DNA of 64,000 nucleotides from Rhizobium sp. RU33A (GTDB lineage: Bacteria; Pseudomonadota; Alphaproteobacteria; Rhizobiales; Rhizobiaceae), in NCBI RefSeq assembly GCF_900156055.1, contig NZ_FTMQ01000007.1:1-64000 (forward strand), in the 5' to 3' direction. Positions 53,622-63,212 of the stretch are shown here, piece by piece. The position numbers were made by a program, and so were the translations under genes. Numbering within the stretch: the stretch's first letter is position 1; each line of letters starts with the position of its first letter. Under the pieces are notes generated by a model. It saw only the letters and a program-made list of their open reading frames with translations, searched no databases and had not been told where the DNA came from.

Positions 53622-54298
53622 GATTTGATCCTTTTTACTCGATCTGGGCAGAGACTGCCGCAATCCTCGATGCCCGGAATGCGATCCCTCAGACAGCAGA
53701 CTTTCCGGCGACGCATGCGCAATCCGTCTTCCTCGACGTAGCGGATGGCATCCGTCATCGGGGTGGGCAGGGCGAAGTCTGGGCTCTTTCCGGGAAGCTG
53801 CCGGACAATCCACTCGAGATAATGCGCCGCATTGCCCCAGAAGACCTTTCTCGACAGGCCGCTCCGCCTTGCAAAGGCATCAACGAGCGGGGTCAGATGC
53901 GTGGAGACCAGTAGGCAGGCCGCCTGGTCTGCCTCTTCTGTCGTGAAAGCGGTGGGGAGACGCAAGGCGACCGGCTCGCCGTCGTCATCGACGACGATCG
54001 CTGTGTTCTCGATCTCGGCATGAACGGCTTTTCCCCCGATCACGGACAGGGCCATGATGGGGATAATCACGGTCGCCAGATATTTCTGCGACCACAGGGA
54101 AACCAGATAGCCATCGGGTTTGACGCCAAAGCGACGTGCGTAGCTTTCTATGAGACAAGCAAAGGGATCGGCTTCCAGCACCTGTAAGGATGGCACCACC
54201 CTGCGGATTTCCGGTCCATGGGACAGTCTGTCCCGGATCGGCGCGAGCGGGCCGCTCAATCGCGAGAGCAGATCCTGCGGGCTGCTGAGGCTGTTCAT
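53618..54298 (-). CDS. fhuF: Siderophore-iron reductase (FhuF-like, 2Fe-2S)
   Basis: 226 residues. The C terminus carries the FhuF cluster-binding pattern Cys-Cys-x10-Cys-x2-Cys: KVCCLRDRIPGIEDCGSLCP. It reduces Fe(III) in hydroxamate complexes so that iron is released in the cytoplasm. It overlaps fhuB (ATGA-type) and fhuC (TTGA), indicating tight translational coupling. Confidence 0.93.
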   Translation of the reverse strand: MNSLSSPQDLLSRLSGPLAPIRDRLSHGPEIRRVVPSLQVLEADPFACLIESYARRFGVKPDGYLVSLWSQKYLATVIIPIMALSVIGGKAVHAEIENTAIVVDDDGEPVALRLPTAFTTEEADQAACLLVSTHLTPLVDAFARRSGLSRKVFWGNAAHYLEWIVRQLPGKSPDFALPTPMTDAIRYVEEDGLRMRRRKVCCLRDRIPGIEDCGSLCPDRVKRIKS

Positions 54299-56247
54299 GG
54301 GTGCCTCCGGTAAAGGAGCCAGAGGAAGTAAGGTCCACCGACGAAGGCCGCGAGGACGCCTGCCGGGATCTCGTAAGGGAAGTGAATGCTGCGACCGAGC
54401 CAGTCAGCCGCGGTCATCAAGGCAGCCCCGATGGCGGCCGCACACAAGGCCCGGTTTAGCGGTTTTGGAGGCGTGGTCATCGCTGCGATATGGGGCGCGA
54501 TCAGTCCGACAAAGCTCAAGGGGCCGACGATCAAGGTCGCGCTAGCCGTGAGGACGCCTGCCAGCGACAGGAGCCTGGTCCGGGACCGTCGTGGGGCAAG
54601 CCCCAGTTCGCGCGCTGCCTGGTCTCCGAGCGGCAGAATCTGTAGCGAGCGCCTGAAAAGCGGCAAGAGGACCAGAGCCACCAGCAAGATCGCGAATCCC
54701 GCCAAGCCGGTGATTGCCGTGGCGCGGTAGGTGGGGCCCATCGACCAGGCCAGCACATAGACCGCACGCGGATCGCCGCTTGCCAGAACAACAGTGATGA
54801 GAGTGGCGGCAAACGTGCCGATGGCGGCACCTGCGAGCAGGACAGGTCCGGGCGCGTGGGCGGATTTGGCGGTGATGGCCATCATCACCAGAAATGTCGC
54901 GAGCGCCCCGCCAATGCCGCCGAACAGCATGGCCAGCGGAGAGAAGGTGCCCGCCAGCAGAAGGGTTGCGACAATGCCAAGCGCTGCCCCGGAACTCACG
55001 CCGAGGCCTTCGGGGCTCGCCAGCGGATTGGCCGTGACCGACTGCATGATCGTGCCGGCGAGCGCCAGCATGGCCCCGGCCGAGGCTGCCGCAAGGACCC
55101 GCGGCCATCGACCCGAAAACAGCTCCGCCGATGGAAGGTTGTCGATGAACAGCTGCTCGGTCAGCGAGAATATGGCGATTGCGCCCATCATGACGATCGC
55201 GATGAGCAGGACGAAGTGCGGACGGTGGCGGGGGCTGGAGGTGGGCGTTCGGGCTTCAGCCTGCAGCGCCGTCACGGGCATGTTCTTCAAAAGCACAAGC
55301 AGCAGGAAGGCCCCGAAAAATGCGGTTGCCGTGCCGGTGGGTACTTCGGCGATGTAGCGTGCCATGACCAGGACCGAACCATCGGCAAGAAGCAGGAGTG
55401 CTCCGCCTAGCAGCGGCGACCACAACAGGCGGTCCGAGAAGGTTCGGGCGCCAGCAAATCTCGCCAGGTGCGGTGCAGCGAGGCCGATGAAGGCGATGAC
55501 GCCGACCCTTGCCACGACGAAGGCGGCGAGAACCGAAGCGAGAAACAAGGCGGCTAGTCTCAGTGTCCGGACGGGCACGCCGAGACTGCGACCGCTTGCA
55601 TCATCGAGCCCGGCAATCGCCAGCGGACGGGCGAGAAGCACAAGCATGGGGATGCAGACCGCCAAACGCCACGCCAGCGCCACGGCACTTGAAAAGTCGT
55701 TCTGAACGAGCGAGCCGCTGGCCCAAATGAAGACAGAGCGCAGATATTCATGGTTGAAGAGCGCAAGCACGACCGAGGCGGTTCCGGCAAAGAAACTGAC
55801 GATCATCCCGGCAAGGAGCATGGTGACGGGGGAAAAACCACCTTTCGACGCCAGCAGCATCACAAGCCCCAGCGTGGCCAGGGCTCCGGTGATCGCGGCC
55901 AACTCGATGGACCATACCGCCATGCCCGGCGCTGCGAGTGTCGACAGCGTGATGGCAAGCTGTGCGCCGGACAGAAGTCCCAGCGTGCTGGGTTCGGCGA
56001 GCGGGTTCTTCAAGACCTGCTGGAAGACCACACCCGCCAAGGATAGGGCAGCTCCAGCAAGCAGCGCCACGAAAATGCGGGGGAGAAGGGCATAGTGCAG
56101 ATAGGTTTCGCCGAAGCTGTCTGGCGCAGGACTGAGGATCGCCGCCATCATCCGGGACAGGGGAACATGGCTGCTGTAGCCCAGAATGGTCAGCGCAAGT
56201 GCGGACAAAATCAGCAGTATGAACAGAAGTAAGGGGCGTTGCTTCAT
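54295..56247 (-). CDS. fhuB: Fused double permease for ferric hydroxamate (FhuB-like)
   Basis: 650 residues: two FecCD/BtuC-like permease halves in tandem (about 1-325 and 340-650), each with the family pattern (LLSGAQLAITLSTLAAPG and GVSSGAALGIVATLLLAG; VARVGVIAFIGLAAPHLARF and LIVGPLSFVGLIAPHIAAM). A single protein carrying both halves is typical of FhuB. ATG 56247 overlaps the fhuD stop; the longer frame from 56370 merely runs inside fhuD. Confidence 0.95.
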   Translation of the reverse strand: MKQRPLLLFILLILSALALTILGYSSHVPLSRMMAAILSPAPDSFGETYLHYALLPRIFVALLAGAALSLAGVVFQQVLKNPLAEPSTLGLLSGAQLAITLSTLAAPGMAVWSIELAAITGALATLGLVMLLASKGGFSPVTMLLAGMIVSFFAGTASVVLALFNHEYLRSVFIWASGSLVQNDFSSAVALAWRLAVCIPMLVLLARPLAIAGLDDASGRSLGVPVRTLRLAALFLASVLAAFVVARVGVIAFIGLAAPHLARFAGARTFSDRLLWSPLLGGALLLLADGSVLVMARYIAEVPTGTATAFFGAFLLLVLLKNMPVTALQAEARTPTSSPRHRPHFVLLIAIVMMGAIAIFSLTEQLFIDNLPSAELFSGRWPRVLAAASAGAMLALAGTIMQSVTANPLASPEGLGVSSGAALGIVATLLLAGTFSPLAMLFGGIGGALATFLVMMAITAKSAHAPGPVLLAGAAIGTFAATLITVVLASGDPRAVYVLAWSMGPTYRATAITGLAGFAILLVALVLLPLFRRSLQILPLGDQAARELGLAPRRSRTRLLSLAGVLTASATLIVGPLSFVGLIAPHIAAMTTPPKPLNRALCAAAIGAALMTAADWLGRSIHFPYEIPAGVLAAFVGGPYFLWLLYRRHP

Positions 56248-57122
56248 GCCGGTTGCAGCGCCTTTCCAAGGATGGTCGCAAAGCGCAGGGCAGACGGCAG
56301 GGCGCCGAAGACCCAGGTCGGCGGGATGGTCACGACCCGGTTTGCCTTTACGGAGGGAATGGCCCTCCACAAGGCGCTGCCGACAAGCCTTTCGGGCGGG
56401 CCTGGCTCGATGATGACGAGCCTTGCCTCCGGGTTTCGCGCAATAGCATTCAGCCCCGAGGTCGAGAAACCCCAGTTGTTGCCAGCCTCTGTCCAGGCGT
56501 TTTCAAGGCCGAGCCGGCCAAGCACGTTATGAAACAGGCTGCCGGGGCCGTATATGTCGAGAATACGTTCGTCGGCGAATTTGACAATCAGCACGGGGCG
56601 TCCGTCATAGGAGCGCAGGCTGTCGCGGATTCTTGAGAGTTTCTGCTCGAACTCAGCCTTGTATTCGAAGGCCCGCTGCTCGCGCTGCAATTGCCCGGCG
56701 ATAGCATCGAGGCCGGCTTCGGCGAGTTGCAGCGGGCGGCGTTCGGCTGTGAAAAGCGGCAAGGCCAGTGTCGGTGCGATCGGCTCAAGCGATGCCGCCT
56801 GAACGCCATAGCCGGCCTGGGTGAGGATCAGATCCGGTTGCAGGGATTTGAGCAGCTCCATGTTGGGCCATGAGCGCAATCCAAGGTCGATCACGTCATT
56901 TGGCAGTTCGGGCGTGACCACGCGTTCCCTGTAGAGTTCGGCTTCCGCAATCGCATAGGGGCGAGCGCCGAGCGCAAGCAGGGTTTCGGCCCAAGCCCAG
57001 TCGAGCGCGGCGATGCGAGGCTCTGGCTGTTGCGCGCGGACGTGCTGCGGCATGGCCACAAGCGCCAGCATCGCGGCGGAGAAGCTCCGCCGCGACAAGG
57101 CATGATTTGCAATGGTTCTCAC
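56244..57122 (-). CDS. fhuD: Periplasmic ferric-siderophore-binding protein (FhuD-like), probable Tat substrate
   Basis: 292 residues from GTG 57122; GTG 57134, overlapping the receptor stop, is the alternative. The N terminus has a twin-arginine motif (ALSRRSFSAAMLALVAMP, cut near VRAQQ), common in FhuD-like proteins. The TroA-type fold has RIAALDWAWAETLLALGARP, PDLILTQAGYG and LVIIEPG. No ATG start is available near the Tat motif. Confidence 0.9.
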   Translation of the reverse strand: MRTIANHALSRRSFSAAMLALVAMPQHVRAQQPEPRIAALDWAWAETLLALGARPYAIAEAELYRERVVTPELPNDVIDLGLRSWPNMELLKSLQPDLILTQAGYGVQAASLEPIAPTLALPLFTAERRPLQLAEAGLDAIAGQLQREQRAFEYKAEFEQKLSRIRDSLRSYDGRPVLIVKFADERILDIYGPGSLFHNVLGRLGLENAWTEAGNNWGFSTSGLNAIARNPEARLVIIEPGPPERLVGSALWRAIPSVKANRVVTIPPTWVFGALPSALRFATILGKALQPA

Positions 57123-57130
57123 GGAAGACG

Positions 57131-59617
57131 TCACCAGCTGTATTTCAGCGTTCCGTAGATCGTGCGCCCTTCGCCCCAATAGCAACCGGTGGTGCCGATG
57201 CAGGAGGAGACATACTTCTTGTCGAAGAGGTTGCTCACGTTGAGCGACGCCTTGAGGCCTTCCAGCTTGGGATCCGCCTTGCCGAAATCATATCGGATGG
57301 CCGCATCGAACAGGGTGTAGCCGGGCACATCATAGACATTGGCATTGTCGCCATAGGTCTGGCCGACATAACGCGCACCACCACCGAAGCTCAGGCCGCC
57401 CCAGGCATCATCGGACTGGACGCTGTAGTCCAACCAGAGTGCTGCCTGTTGTTCCGGCACGAAGGCAAGGCGTTTGCCCTGGTTGCTTAAGCCTGAGCTG
57501 CTCGGATTGTCGCGGGTGATTTCGCTGTCGGTATAGGCATAGGAGGCGATGACAGAGAATGCGTCGTTTAGCTCCGCCTTGCCTTCAAGCTCGAGACCGC
57601 GCATGCGCACCTCGCCGGTCTGCACACGATAGCTGGTGTTCACCGGGTCGGGCGTCAGAACGTTCTGCTGCGTCAGCTGGTAGGCCGACAGGGAAATGAA
57701 GCTGTTCATGCCTTCGGGCTGGTACCTCAGGCCGACTTCGAACTGCTCGCCGGTGGTTGGATCGAACGGGACGGCCAGCCTGCTCGTACCGCTCGCCGGA
57801 TTGAACGAGGTCGAATAACTCGCATAGGGAGAGAAACCGTTGTCGAAATTGTAGACAAGACCTGTTCTCCAGGTGAACTTGCCATCCTTCTGCTCGACGG
57901 TCGCATCTTTGCTGCTGGTACGTTCGCGCGTTTCCGTGTTGGCCCAGTCATAGCGGCCGCCCAGCGAAAAGACTGCATTGCCCCATTCGATCTGGTCTTG
58001 CGCGTAAAGGCCTGCCTGTGAACGATCCTGGTCGATGCGGAGCGATGTTGCAGGCCGCGTGATGCTGGTTGCACCGTAAACCGGATCGTAGACGTTGAAG
58101 GGCCGCGTGATCACCGACAGGGCCGACTCTTCGAAGCGGCTATCCTCGAAGGAATAGTCCAGGCCGAAGATCGCCGTATGGGATACCTCACCAGTCGAGA
58201 AACGGGCAATCGCCTGATTGTCGACGGTGAAGAGGCGCGAAGTTTCCGGGAAGGCCCAGGCGTAGCGCAACAGAGACGACGGGTTGCACGACGCAGCGGA
58301 GGCGCAATAGGCCTGAACGCGCTGGGTGTCGGTGTCGACATAGCCGTAGCGCAGGTTCTGTTTGAAGGTCCATGTCTCGTCGAATTCATGGGCGAACTCG
58401 TAACCGACGAAGGCCTGTTTGCTCCTGAAGCGGTCGTAGCCGGGTTCTCCGAGGAAGGCATCGCGCGGCAGTTCGGCGTAGCCATTCAGGTTGAGCGTAC
58501 CGTTCGCGGTCAGCGCCGGGGCGCCACCGCCACCGGGAGAATCGATGTTCTGGTATTCGCCGAGGATGGTTAGCGACGTTCCTTCATCGGACTGGAAGGT
58601 AAACGACGGCGCAATGTAGCCCTTACGCTCTTCGACATAGTCGTATTGCGTGTCGCTCAGCCGGCCGACGCCGACCATGCGATAGAGCAACGTTCCTTCT
58701 TCATCGAGCTTTCCGCCGACATCAAAGGCTGCCTGGAAGCGATCATGACTGCCATATTGTAGTTCGACTTCCCGGATTTCCTCGTTTCGAGGACGCTTGC
58801 TCACCATGTTGAGCATACCGCCTGGCAGGCCCTGACCGTAAAGCACGGAAGCCGGGCCCTTCAGGATCTCGGTACGCTCCAGACCATAGGGCTCGATCTT
58901 CGGCTGGGAGTATCCGCGTGCACCGAAGGGAAGCCGCAATCCATCGCGGTATCGGCCCGGCACGAAACCGCGAACGGTCAACCAGTCATGCCGAACATCT
59001 GTATCAGAATACTGCGCCACGACGCCCGGGGTGTAGCGCAAGACCTGGGTGACGGTCGATGCACCCTGCGCCTCCATCTGCTCTCGGGTCACCACGTTGA
59101 CGGCCTGCGGCGTGTTCTTCAGCGGTGTGCCGGTCTTCGTGCCGGTCGCACTTTGGGTGGCCACGATGCCATCTACGGGCCCCCAGGCGTTTTCTCCCTG
59201 GACCTCGATCGTGTTCAACTGCGTCGAGCCGTCAGCTGCAACATTGCCAGCACCTGACGCCGGTGCCGAAATTGCCACCGTGCCGGCATTCGGGAAGGAA
59301 TAGATGAGGCCGGAGCCAGCAAGGATCTCGGCAAGCGCCTGTTCGCGCGTTGCCGCGCCGGAAAAACCGGGAGACGTCTTGCCCGTCGCTGCGGCCGACA
59401 GATAGGTGACCTGCAAGCCAGCCTGCCGACCGAAGACGGTCAAGGCATTGTGCAGCGGACCGGCCGGTACGGAAAAAGACGACTGCGCGCTGCTTTGCGC
59501 GAAGGCCTGATTGGCCGGGGCGGTCAGACCTGCACCGATTGCCGTCGAAACCAGAAGCGCGGTCGCCAGCGCCCTTACCTTGCCTTTGAAAACTTGACGA
59601 CGAATCCCGTGCCCCAT
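57131..59617 (-). CDS. TonB-dependent ferric-siderophore receptor with N-terminal STN signalling domain
   Basis: 828 residues from ATG 59617 (a TTG at 59644 would add nine). Signal peptide to about residue 40 (ending AFAQS), then an STN secretin/TonB short domain (FSVPAGPLHNALTVFGRQAGLQVTY ... LAGSGLIYSFPNAGTVAI), a plug (TPQAVNVVTREQMEAQG, PASVLYGQGLPGGMLNMVSKRP) and a 22-strand barrel ending in Trp. The STN domain is what signals to FecR-type proteins, and fecR and fecI are just upstream, so this receptor reports ligand occupancy as well as importing it. FhuBCD downstream suggests a ferrichrome/hydroxamate ligand. Confidence 0.95.
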   Translation of the reverse strand: MGHGIRRQVFKGKVRALATALLVSTAIGAGLTAPANQAFAQSSAQSSFSVPAGPLHNALTVFGRQAGLQVTYLSAAATGKTSPGFSGAATREQALAEILAGSGLIYSFPNAGTVAISAPASGAGNVAADGSTQLNTIEVQGENAWGPVDGIVATQSATGTKTGTPLKNTPQAVNVVTREQMEAQGASTVTQVLRYTPGVVAQYSDTDVRHDWLTVRGFVPGRYRDGLRLPFGARGYSQPKIEPYGLERTEILKGPASVLYGQGLPGGMLNMVSKRPRNEEIREVELQYGSHDRFQAAFDVGGKLDEEGTLLYRMVGVGRLSDTQYDYVEERKGYIAPSFTFQSDEGTSLTILGEYQNIDSPGGGGAPALTANGTLNLNGYAELPRDAFLGEPGYDRFRSKQAFVGYEFAHEFDETWTFKQNLRYGYVDTDTQRVQAYCASAASCNPSSLLRYAWAFPETSRLFTVDNQAIARFSTGEVSHTAIFGLDYSFEDSRFEESALSVITRPFNVYDPVYGATSITRPATSLRIDQDRSQAGLYAQDQIEWGNAVFSLGGRYDWANTETRERTSSKDATVEQKDGKFTWRTGLVYNFDNGFSPYASYSTSFNPASGTSRLAVPFDPTTGEQFEVGLRYQPEGMNSFISLSAYQLTQQNVLTPDPVNTSYRVQTGEVRMRGLELEGKAELNDAFSVIASYAYTDSEITRDNPSSSGLSNQGKRLAFVPEQQAALWLDYSVQSDDAWGGLSFGGGARYVGQTYGDNANVYDVPGYTLFDAAIRYDFGKADPKLEGLKASLNVSNLFDKKYVSSCIGTTGCYWGEGRTIYGTLKYSW

Positions 59618-59652
59618 AGCCTTTAGACCTCTCCAATTCTGCAACGCTTGTG

Positions 59653-59695
59653 CAGGGACAGGCCGTGCCTGAGCATTATCCGATTTCTGTCCCTG
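59653..59695. promoter_or_regulatory. Inverted repeat in the leader of the receptor gene
   Basis: CAGGGACAG (59653-59661) and CTGTCCCTG (59687-59695) form a perfect 9-bp stem about 36-78 nt before the receptor start. A further dyad, GACTGT-T-ACAGTC, lies at 59697-59709. The pair could be a leader structure and an operator, respectively. Confidence 0.45.
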
Positions 59696-59756
59696 AGACT
59701 GTTACAGTCGGGCTCCAGAAATTTTCACTCTTTTTCTCAAGTTTTTTCGGGCGGCT

Positions 59757-60719
59757 TCACAGTGGCGAGATCACCGTGACAAAGGACGTGACCTGCCGAA
59801 CACGCGAGCCCGTCGGATGCACCACTGCTTCGAGTGTGCGAAGCGGGTCTGTGAGGTCGAAAATGCCGCTGACGCGTTGGGCGCCGACGGAGGGATCGGC
59901 GATGACAATGCGTCCCGGTATCCAGCGGCCGATGCGCGAGACGAGCGCGTCGACCCTTTCTTCTTCTGCAATGATCAAGTTGTCGCGCCATGTGGCGATC
60001 TGACCGCTTTCCTTTTGGCCACGATCGATCCGGCCTGAGTCCGCATCCATGGTCAGCCATTGCCCGTCTTCGAGCTGGACACCGGCTTGGAGCAGCGCAT
60101 TCGAGGTCTGCACATCCACGAGGCCATGATCCACGGCAACCGTCACGCTGTCATTGTCGTTCGAGACGTCGAAGGCGGTCCCAAGAGCCGTGGCGCGCAA
60201 ATCTGCGCAGACGACCGAAAACGGTCGGTTCAACTCCCTGGCCACCTCAAAAAAGCACATGCCGGCCAAGAGTTCGATCTCGCGCCGCTCTGCGCCAAAG
60301 TTCACGGCGATGGCGCTTTCGGGACCGAGTGTCGCAATGCTGCCGTCGGGAAGTGTGACGCGGCGGATTTCTCCCTTGTCGCTCCTGTGGTCCGCACGGG
60401 CTTCCATCAGCATGCCGGGGGCGAAGGAATAGGCGGCCGATCCGAGCCCCAGGATGGTCAGGCCGCCAACCATGAAATTACGGCGTGTCAGGCCGAGGCT
60501 CTCGCTGCGGTCGATGCGTCGCTTTTCATTCAGAAGCGTGCCAGATGCGCCATGAACCCGGGACACGCGCGCCCAGATATCCTGATGGTGCGGGCTGCGG
60601 CCGCGCCACGCCCGGATCAACTCCTCGGAAACGGGATTGTCCGGATCGTTTTGCTGACGGATGATCAGATCGATCGCTTCATCCAGCAATCGTTGCTGAT
60701 CGGGTATCGTCTCGGTCAT
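59757..60719 (-). CDS. fecR: FecR-type anti-sigma/sigma-regulator
   Basis: 320 residues: a cytoplasmic N-terminal DUF4880-like part (LIIRQQNDPDNPVSEELIRAWRGRSPHHQDIWARV), one membrane segment near 80-102 (RRNFMVGGLTILGLGSAAYSF), and a periplasmic FecR domain (GEIRRVTLPDGSIATLGPESAIAVNF, ERREIELLAGMCFFEVA). It relays receptor occupancy to the sigma factor encoded upstream. The receptor's STN domain is the matching partner. Confidence 0.95.
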   Translation of the reverse strand: MTETIPDQQRLLDEAIDLIIRQQNDPDNPVSEELIRAWRGRSPHHQDIWARVSRVHGASGTLLNEKRRIDRSESLGLTRRNFMVGGLTILGLGSAAYSFAPGMLMEARADHRSDKGEIRRVTLPDGSIATLGPESAIAVNFGAERREIELLAGMCFFEVARELNRPFSVVCADLRATALGTAFDVSNDNDSVTVAVDHGLVDVQTSNALLQAGVQLEDGQWLTMDADSGRIDRGQKESGQIATWRDNLIIAEEERVDALVSRIGRWIPGRIVIADPSVGAQRVSGIFDLTDPLRTLEAVVHPTGSRVRQVTSFVTVISPL

Positions 60720-60810
60720 CTGATCTCTTCCGCCGGGCGTGGCAGTCTCGGCCGCCTCTGATACTCAATACAATCGAGCATTGCGAATTTTCCGCCTTTT
60801 GGTCGAGAAA

Positions 60811-61314
60811 TCAGAGCACGTCCACGCGAAGGACGAGATGACGGTAGGCGTCGCGGATCAGGGACCAGGCTCTTGTCGTCGATATGCCGAGTTCTTCTGC
60901 CACTTCGGCGATCGTCCTTTCGCCAAGCCGGTGCATCTCGAAGGCCTGTCGGGTCCGTTCCGGCAATTCGGACAGTGCCTGATGCGTTTGCACGAGGCAT
61001 TGACGAGAATAGACTATTCTCTCCGGGGACGGGGCCGGATCGGCAATGTTGATTGCCTCTTCGTCATCGAGTGGCACCGTCTGGATCAGTGCTTCGCGTC
61101 GCTTGTGGTTGATCCCGAGATTGCGGGCCGCTCGGTAAAGATAGGCGCCCGGATTGTGGTTTTCCGCAGCTTGCCCGGGTGGCTTTGCGATCACGCGCAC
61201 GAAGGCGTCCTGCGTCAGATCCGCCGCGATATCAGGATTGATACCGTTGCGCTGCAACGATCTGGTCATTCCCGGCGCGTGACGCCGAAACAGATTGTGG
61301 ATGTCCCAAGTCAA
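60811..61314 (-). CDS. fecI: ECF sigma factor (FecI family)
   Basis: 167 residues: region 2 (ADLTQDAFVRVIAKPPGQAAENHNPGAYLYRAARNLGINHKRR) and region 4 (LPERTRQAFEMHRLGERTIAEVAEELGISTTRAWSLIRDAY). It would direct RNA polymerase to the receptor promoter when the siderophore is bound. It is first in the iron locus, 91 bp before fecR. Confidence 0.95.
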   Translation of the reverse strand: MTWDIHNLFRRHAPGMTRSLQRNGINPDIAADLTQDAFVRVIAKPPGQAAENHNPGAYLYRAARNLGINHKRREALIQTVPLDDEEAINIADPAPSPERIVYSRQCLVQTHQALSELPERTRQAFEMHRLGERTIAEVAEELGISTTRAWSLIRDAYRHLVLRVDVL

Positions 61315-61741
61315 TTGCTGCCTGCCTTTCGCAACGATGCATTTCGACAGAGGCGGGACACGGCATCATGGCGGCTGCACACCCGCCCGTAATCCTGGCG
61401 CGGGTTCAGCATCGGTCGGAGGACAAGCGAGGTGGTTGGAAGAGGCACGGGACAACACTCATGGCAGTGCGGATCGCAAAGAAACATGTCTTGAAAACTC
61501 ATGTTAAACTTTTGTGGCCGCTGCATGCAAGCACAAAGCCCAAGCCGCGAGCCGGTATCGCCCAAAGGGGTTAGCGTGAGCCATTGTCGATACTCTGGCA
61601 AGCAGACAGCGAACGCCCAGCAGGATCTGATATCGGTTGGAACAAAGTCGGGTCGGTTGGCTTTTGCAAACTTGGCGCGGGCAACAGATGGTCGAATGTT
61701 GGTCGCATTCCGGCGGCTGTGTTCGAGAACGAGGTGAGTTG
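61315..61741. other. Divergent region between fecI and the molybdenum hydroxylase operon
   Basis: No gene was found. It must carry the fecI promoter on the minus strand and the hydroxylase promoter on the plus strand. The only clear feature is the AACATG/CATGTT dyad at 61483-61505. Confidence 0.6.
61483..61505. promoter_or_regulatory. Dyad that could be an iron-responsive operator upstream of fecI
   Basis: AACATG-N11-CATGTT with an AT-rich centre (TCTTGAAAACT) lies about 170 bp upstream of fecI. Fur/RirA/Irr-type operators in alphaproteobacteria are AT-rich dyads, but the fit to a defined consensus is loose. Confidence 0.3.
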
Positions 61742-62260
61742 ATGAATGAGACTAGCAAGGTTCGCCTGACGGTGAACCGGACATCCCGCGAGATCGACGT
61801 CGACAACCGAACCACATTGCTCGACCTCTTGCGAGAAAACCTGCAGCTCACGGGCACCAAGAAAGGCTGCGACCATGGCCAGTGCGGCGCCTGCACCGTG
61901 ATCATCGACGGACGTCGGGTCAATTCGTGCCTGACGCTTGCCGTCATGAACGAGGGCTCTGAGGTCACCACGATCGAGGGGCTGGGCGCACCCGGCGATC
62001 TGCACCCGATGCAGGCCGCTTTCGTCAAGCATGACGGTTTTCAGTGCGGTTACTGCACGCCCGGCCAGATCTGTTCCTCCGTCGCGATGCTCGAGGAGAT
62101 CGCGGCCGACATCCCCAGCCACGTTACCGATGACCTGATGAACAAGGCACGACCGACCGCCGAGGAGATCCGCGAGCGGATGAGCGGCAATATCTGTCGC
62201 TGCGGTGCCTATTCCAACATCGTCGATGCCATTACCGAGGTCGCGGAAACACGCTCATGA
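61742..62260 (+). CDS. paoA: Molybdenum hydroxylase 2Fe-2S subunit (PaoA/YagT-like)
   Basis: 172 residues: a plant-type 2Fe-2S cluster ([22 protein letters not shown]) and a second cluster domain ([20 protein letters not shown]). No Tat signal is present, unlike E. coli PaoA, so the enzyme may be cytoplasmic. ATG 61742 lies beyond a longer unsupported frame. It overlaps the FAD subunit gene by 4 bp. Confidence 0.94.
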   Translation: MNETSKVRLTVNRTSREIDVDNRTTLLDLLRENLQLTGTKKGCDHGQCGACTVIIDGRRVNSCLTLAVMNEGSEVTTIEGLGAPGDLHPMQAAFVKHDGFQCGYCTPGQICSSVAMLEEIAADIPSHVTDDLMNKARPTAEEIRERMSGNICRCGAYSNIVDAITEVAETRS

Positions 62261-63207
62261 AAGCCTTCACCTATGAACGCGCGGCCTCGGCCGAAGCGGC
62301 AGCGCAAATTGCCGCGTCAAATCCGCATGCAAAGTTTATTGCAGGCGGTACCAATCTTCTTGATCTGATGAAGCTCCAAATCGAGACGCCGACCCATCTG
62401 ATCGATGTCAACGGACTCGGGTTTAACGAGATCGAACCGACGGCCGAAGGAGGCCTGCGGATCGGCGCCATGGTGCGCAATACCGATCTGGCCGCCCATG
62501 AGATTGTCCGTCGAGACTATCCGCTGCTTGCGCGGGCGCTGCTTTCCGGTGCGTCCGGGCAATTGCGCAACCGCGCCACGACCGGCGGAAACCTGCTGCA
62601 GCGAACCCGCTGTCCCTACTTCTACGACACCAATCAACCCTGCAACAAGCGGCAGCCGGGCAGCGGATGTTCGGCCATCGGCGGCTTCAGTCGGCAGCAT
62701 GCGGTCCTCGGGGTGAGCGACGCCTGCATCGCGACCCATCCGAGCGACATGGCCGTTGCCATGCGCGCGCTTGATGCCGTCGTCGAGACTGTGAAGGCCG
62801 ATGGCAGCCGTCGCGCCATTCCACTCGCCGACTTTCACCGTCTGCCGGGAGACACGCCGCATATCGAAACGGTGCTGGAGCAGGGCGAGATCATCACGGC
62901 GGTCTGTCTGCCGCCGCCGATCGGCGGTACCCAGATCTATCGCAAGGTTCGCGACCGCGCATCCTATGCCTTCGCGCTTGTCTCTGTCGCAGCCGTGATC
63001 CAGCCGGATGGGTCTGGGCGGATTGCACTGGGAGGCGTTGCGCACAAGCCCTGGCGGAGCGAGGACGCGGAGGCGCAATTGCCCAACGGTGCTCAAGCGA
63101 CGGCGGCAGTACTGCTCGCTGACGCCCGACCGACGGATCAGAACCGTTTCAAGCTCGCTCTCGTGGAGCGCTTGCTGAGCGCCGTCATTGCGCAAGCCAA
63201 GGATTAA
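62257..63207 (+). CDS. paoB: Molybdenum hydroxylase FAD subunit with 4Fe-4S insertion (PaoB/YagS-like)
   Basis: 316 residues: FAD-binding [15 protein letters not shown] and [18 protein letters not shown], then the [12 protein letters not shown] insertion and a later Cys, which together hold an extra 4Fe-4S cluster as in PaoB. The C-terminal CO_dehydrogenase FAD domain ends with [13 protein letters not shown]. Confidence 0.94.
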   Translation: MKAFTYERAASAEAAAQIAASNPHAKFIAGGTNLLDLMKLQIETPTHLIDVNGLGFNEIEPTAEGGLRIGAMVRNTDLAAHEIVRRDYPLLARALLSGASGQLRNRATTGGNLLQRTRCPYFYDTNQPCNKRQPGSGCSAIGGFSRQHAVLGVSDACIATHPSDMAVAMRALDAVVETVKADGSRRAIPLADFHRLPGDTPHIETVLEQGEIITAVCLPPPIGGTQIYRKVRDRASYAFALVSVAAVIQPDGSGRIALGGVAHKPWRSEDAEAQLPNGAQATAAVLLADARPTDQNRFKLALVERLLSAVIAQAKD

Positions 63208-63212
63208 AGCTC

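Noticed and set aside
53622..53813. N-terminal extension of the FhuC-like ATPase
   Set aside because: These codons are the other frame of fhuF. The TTG at 53621 has a ribosome binding site and gives a normal family length.
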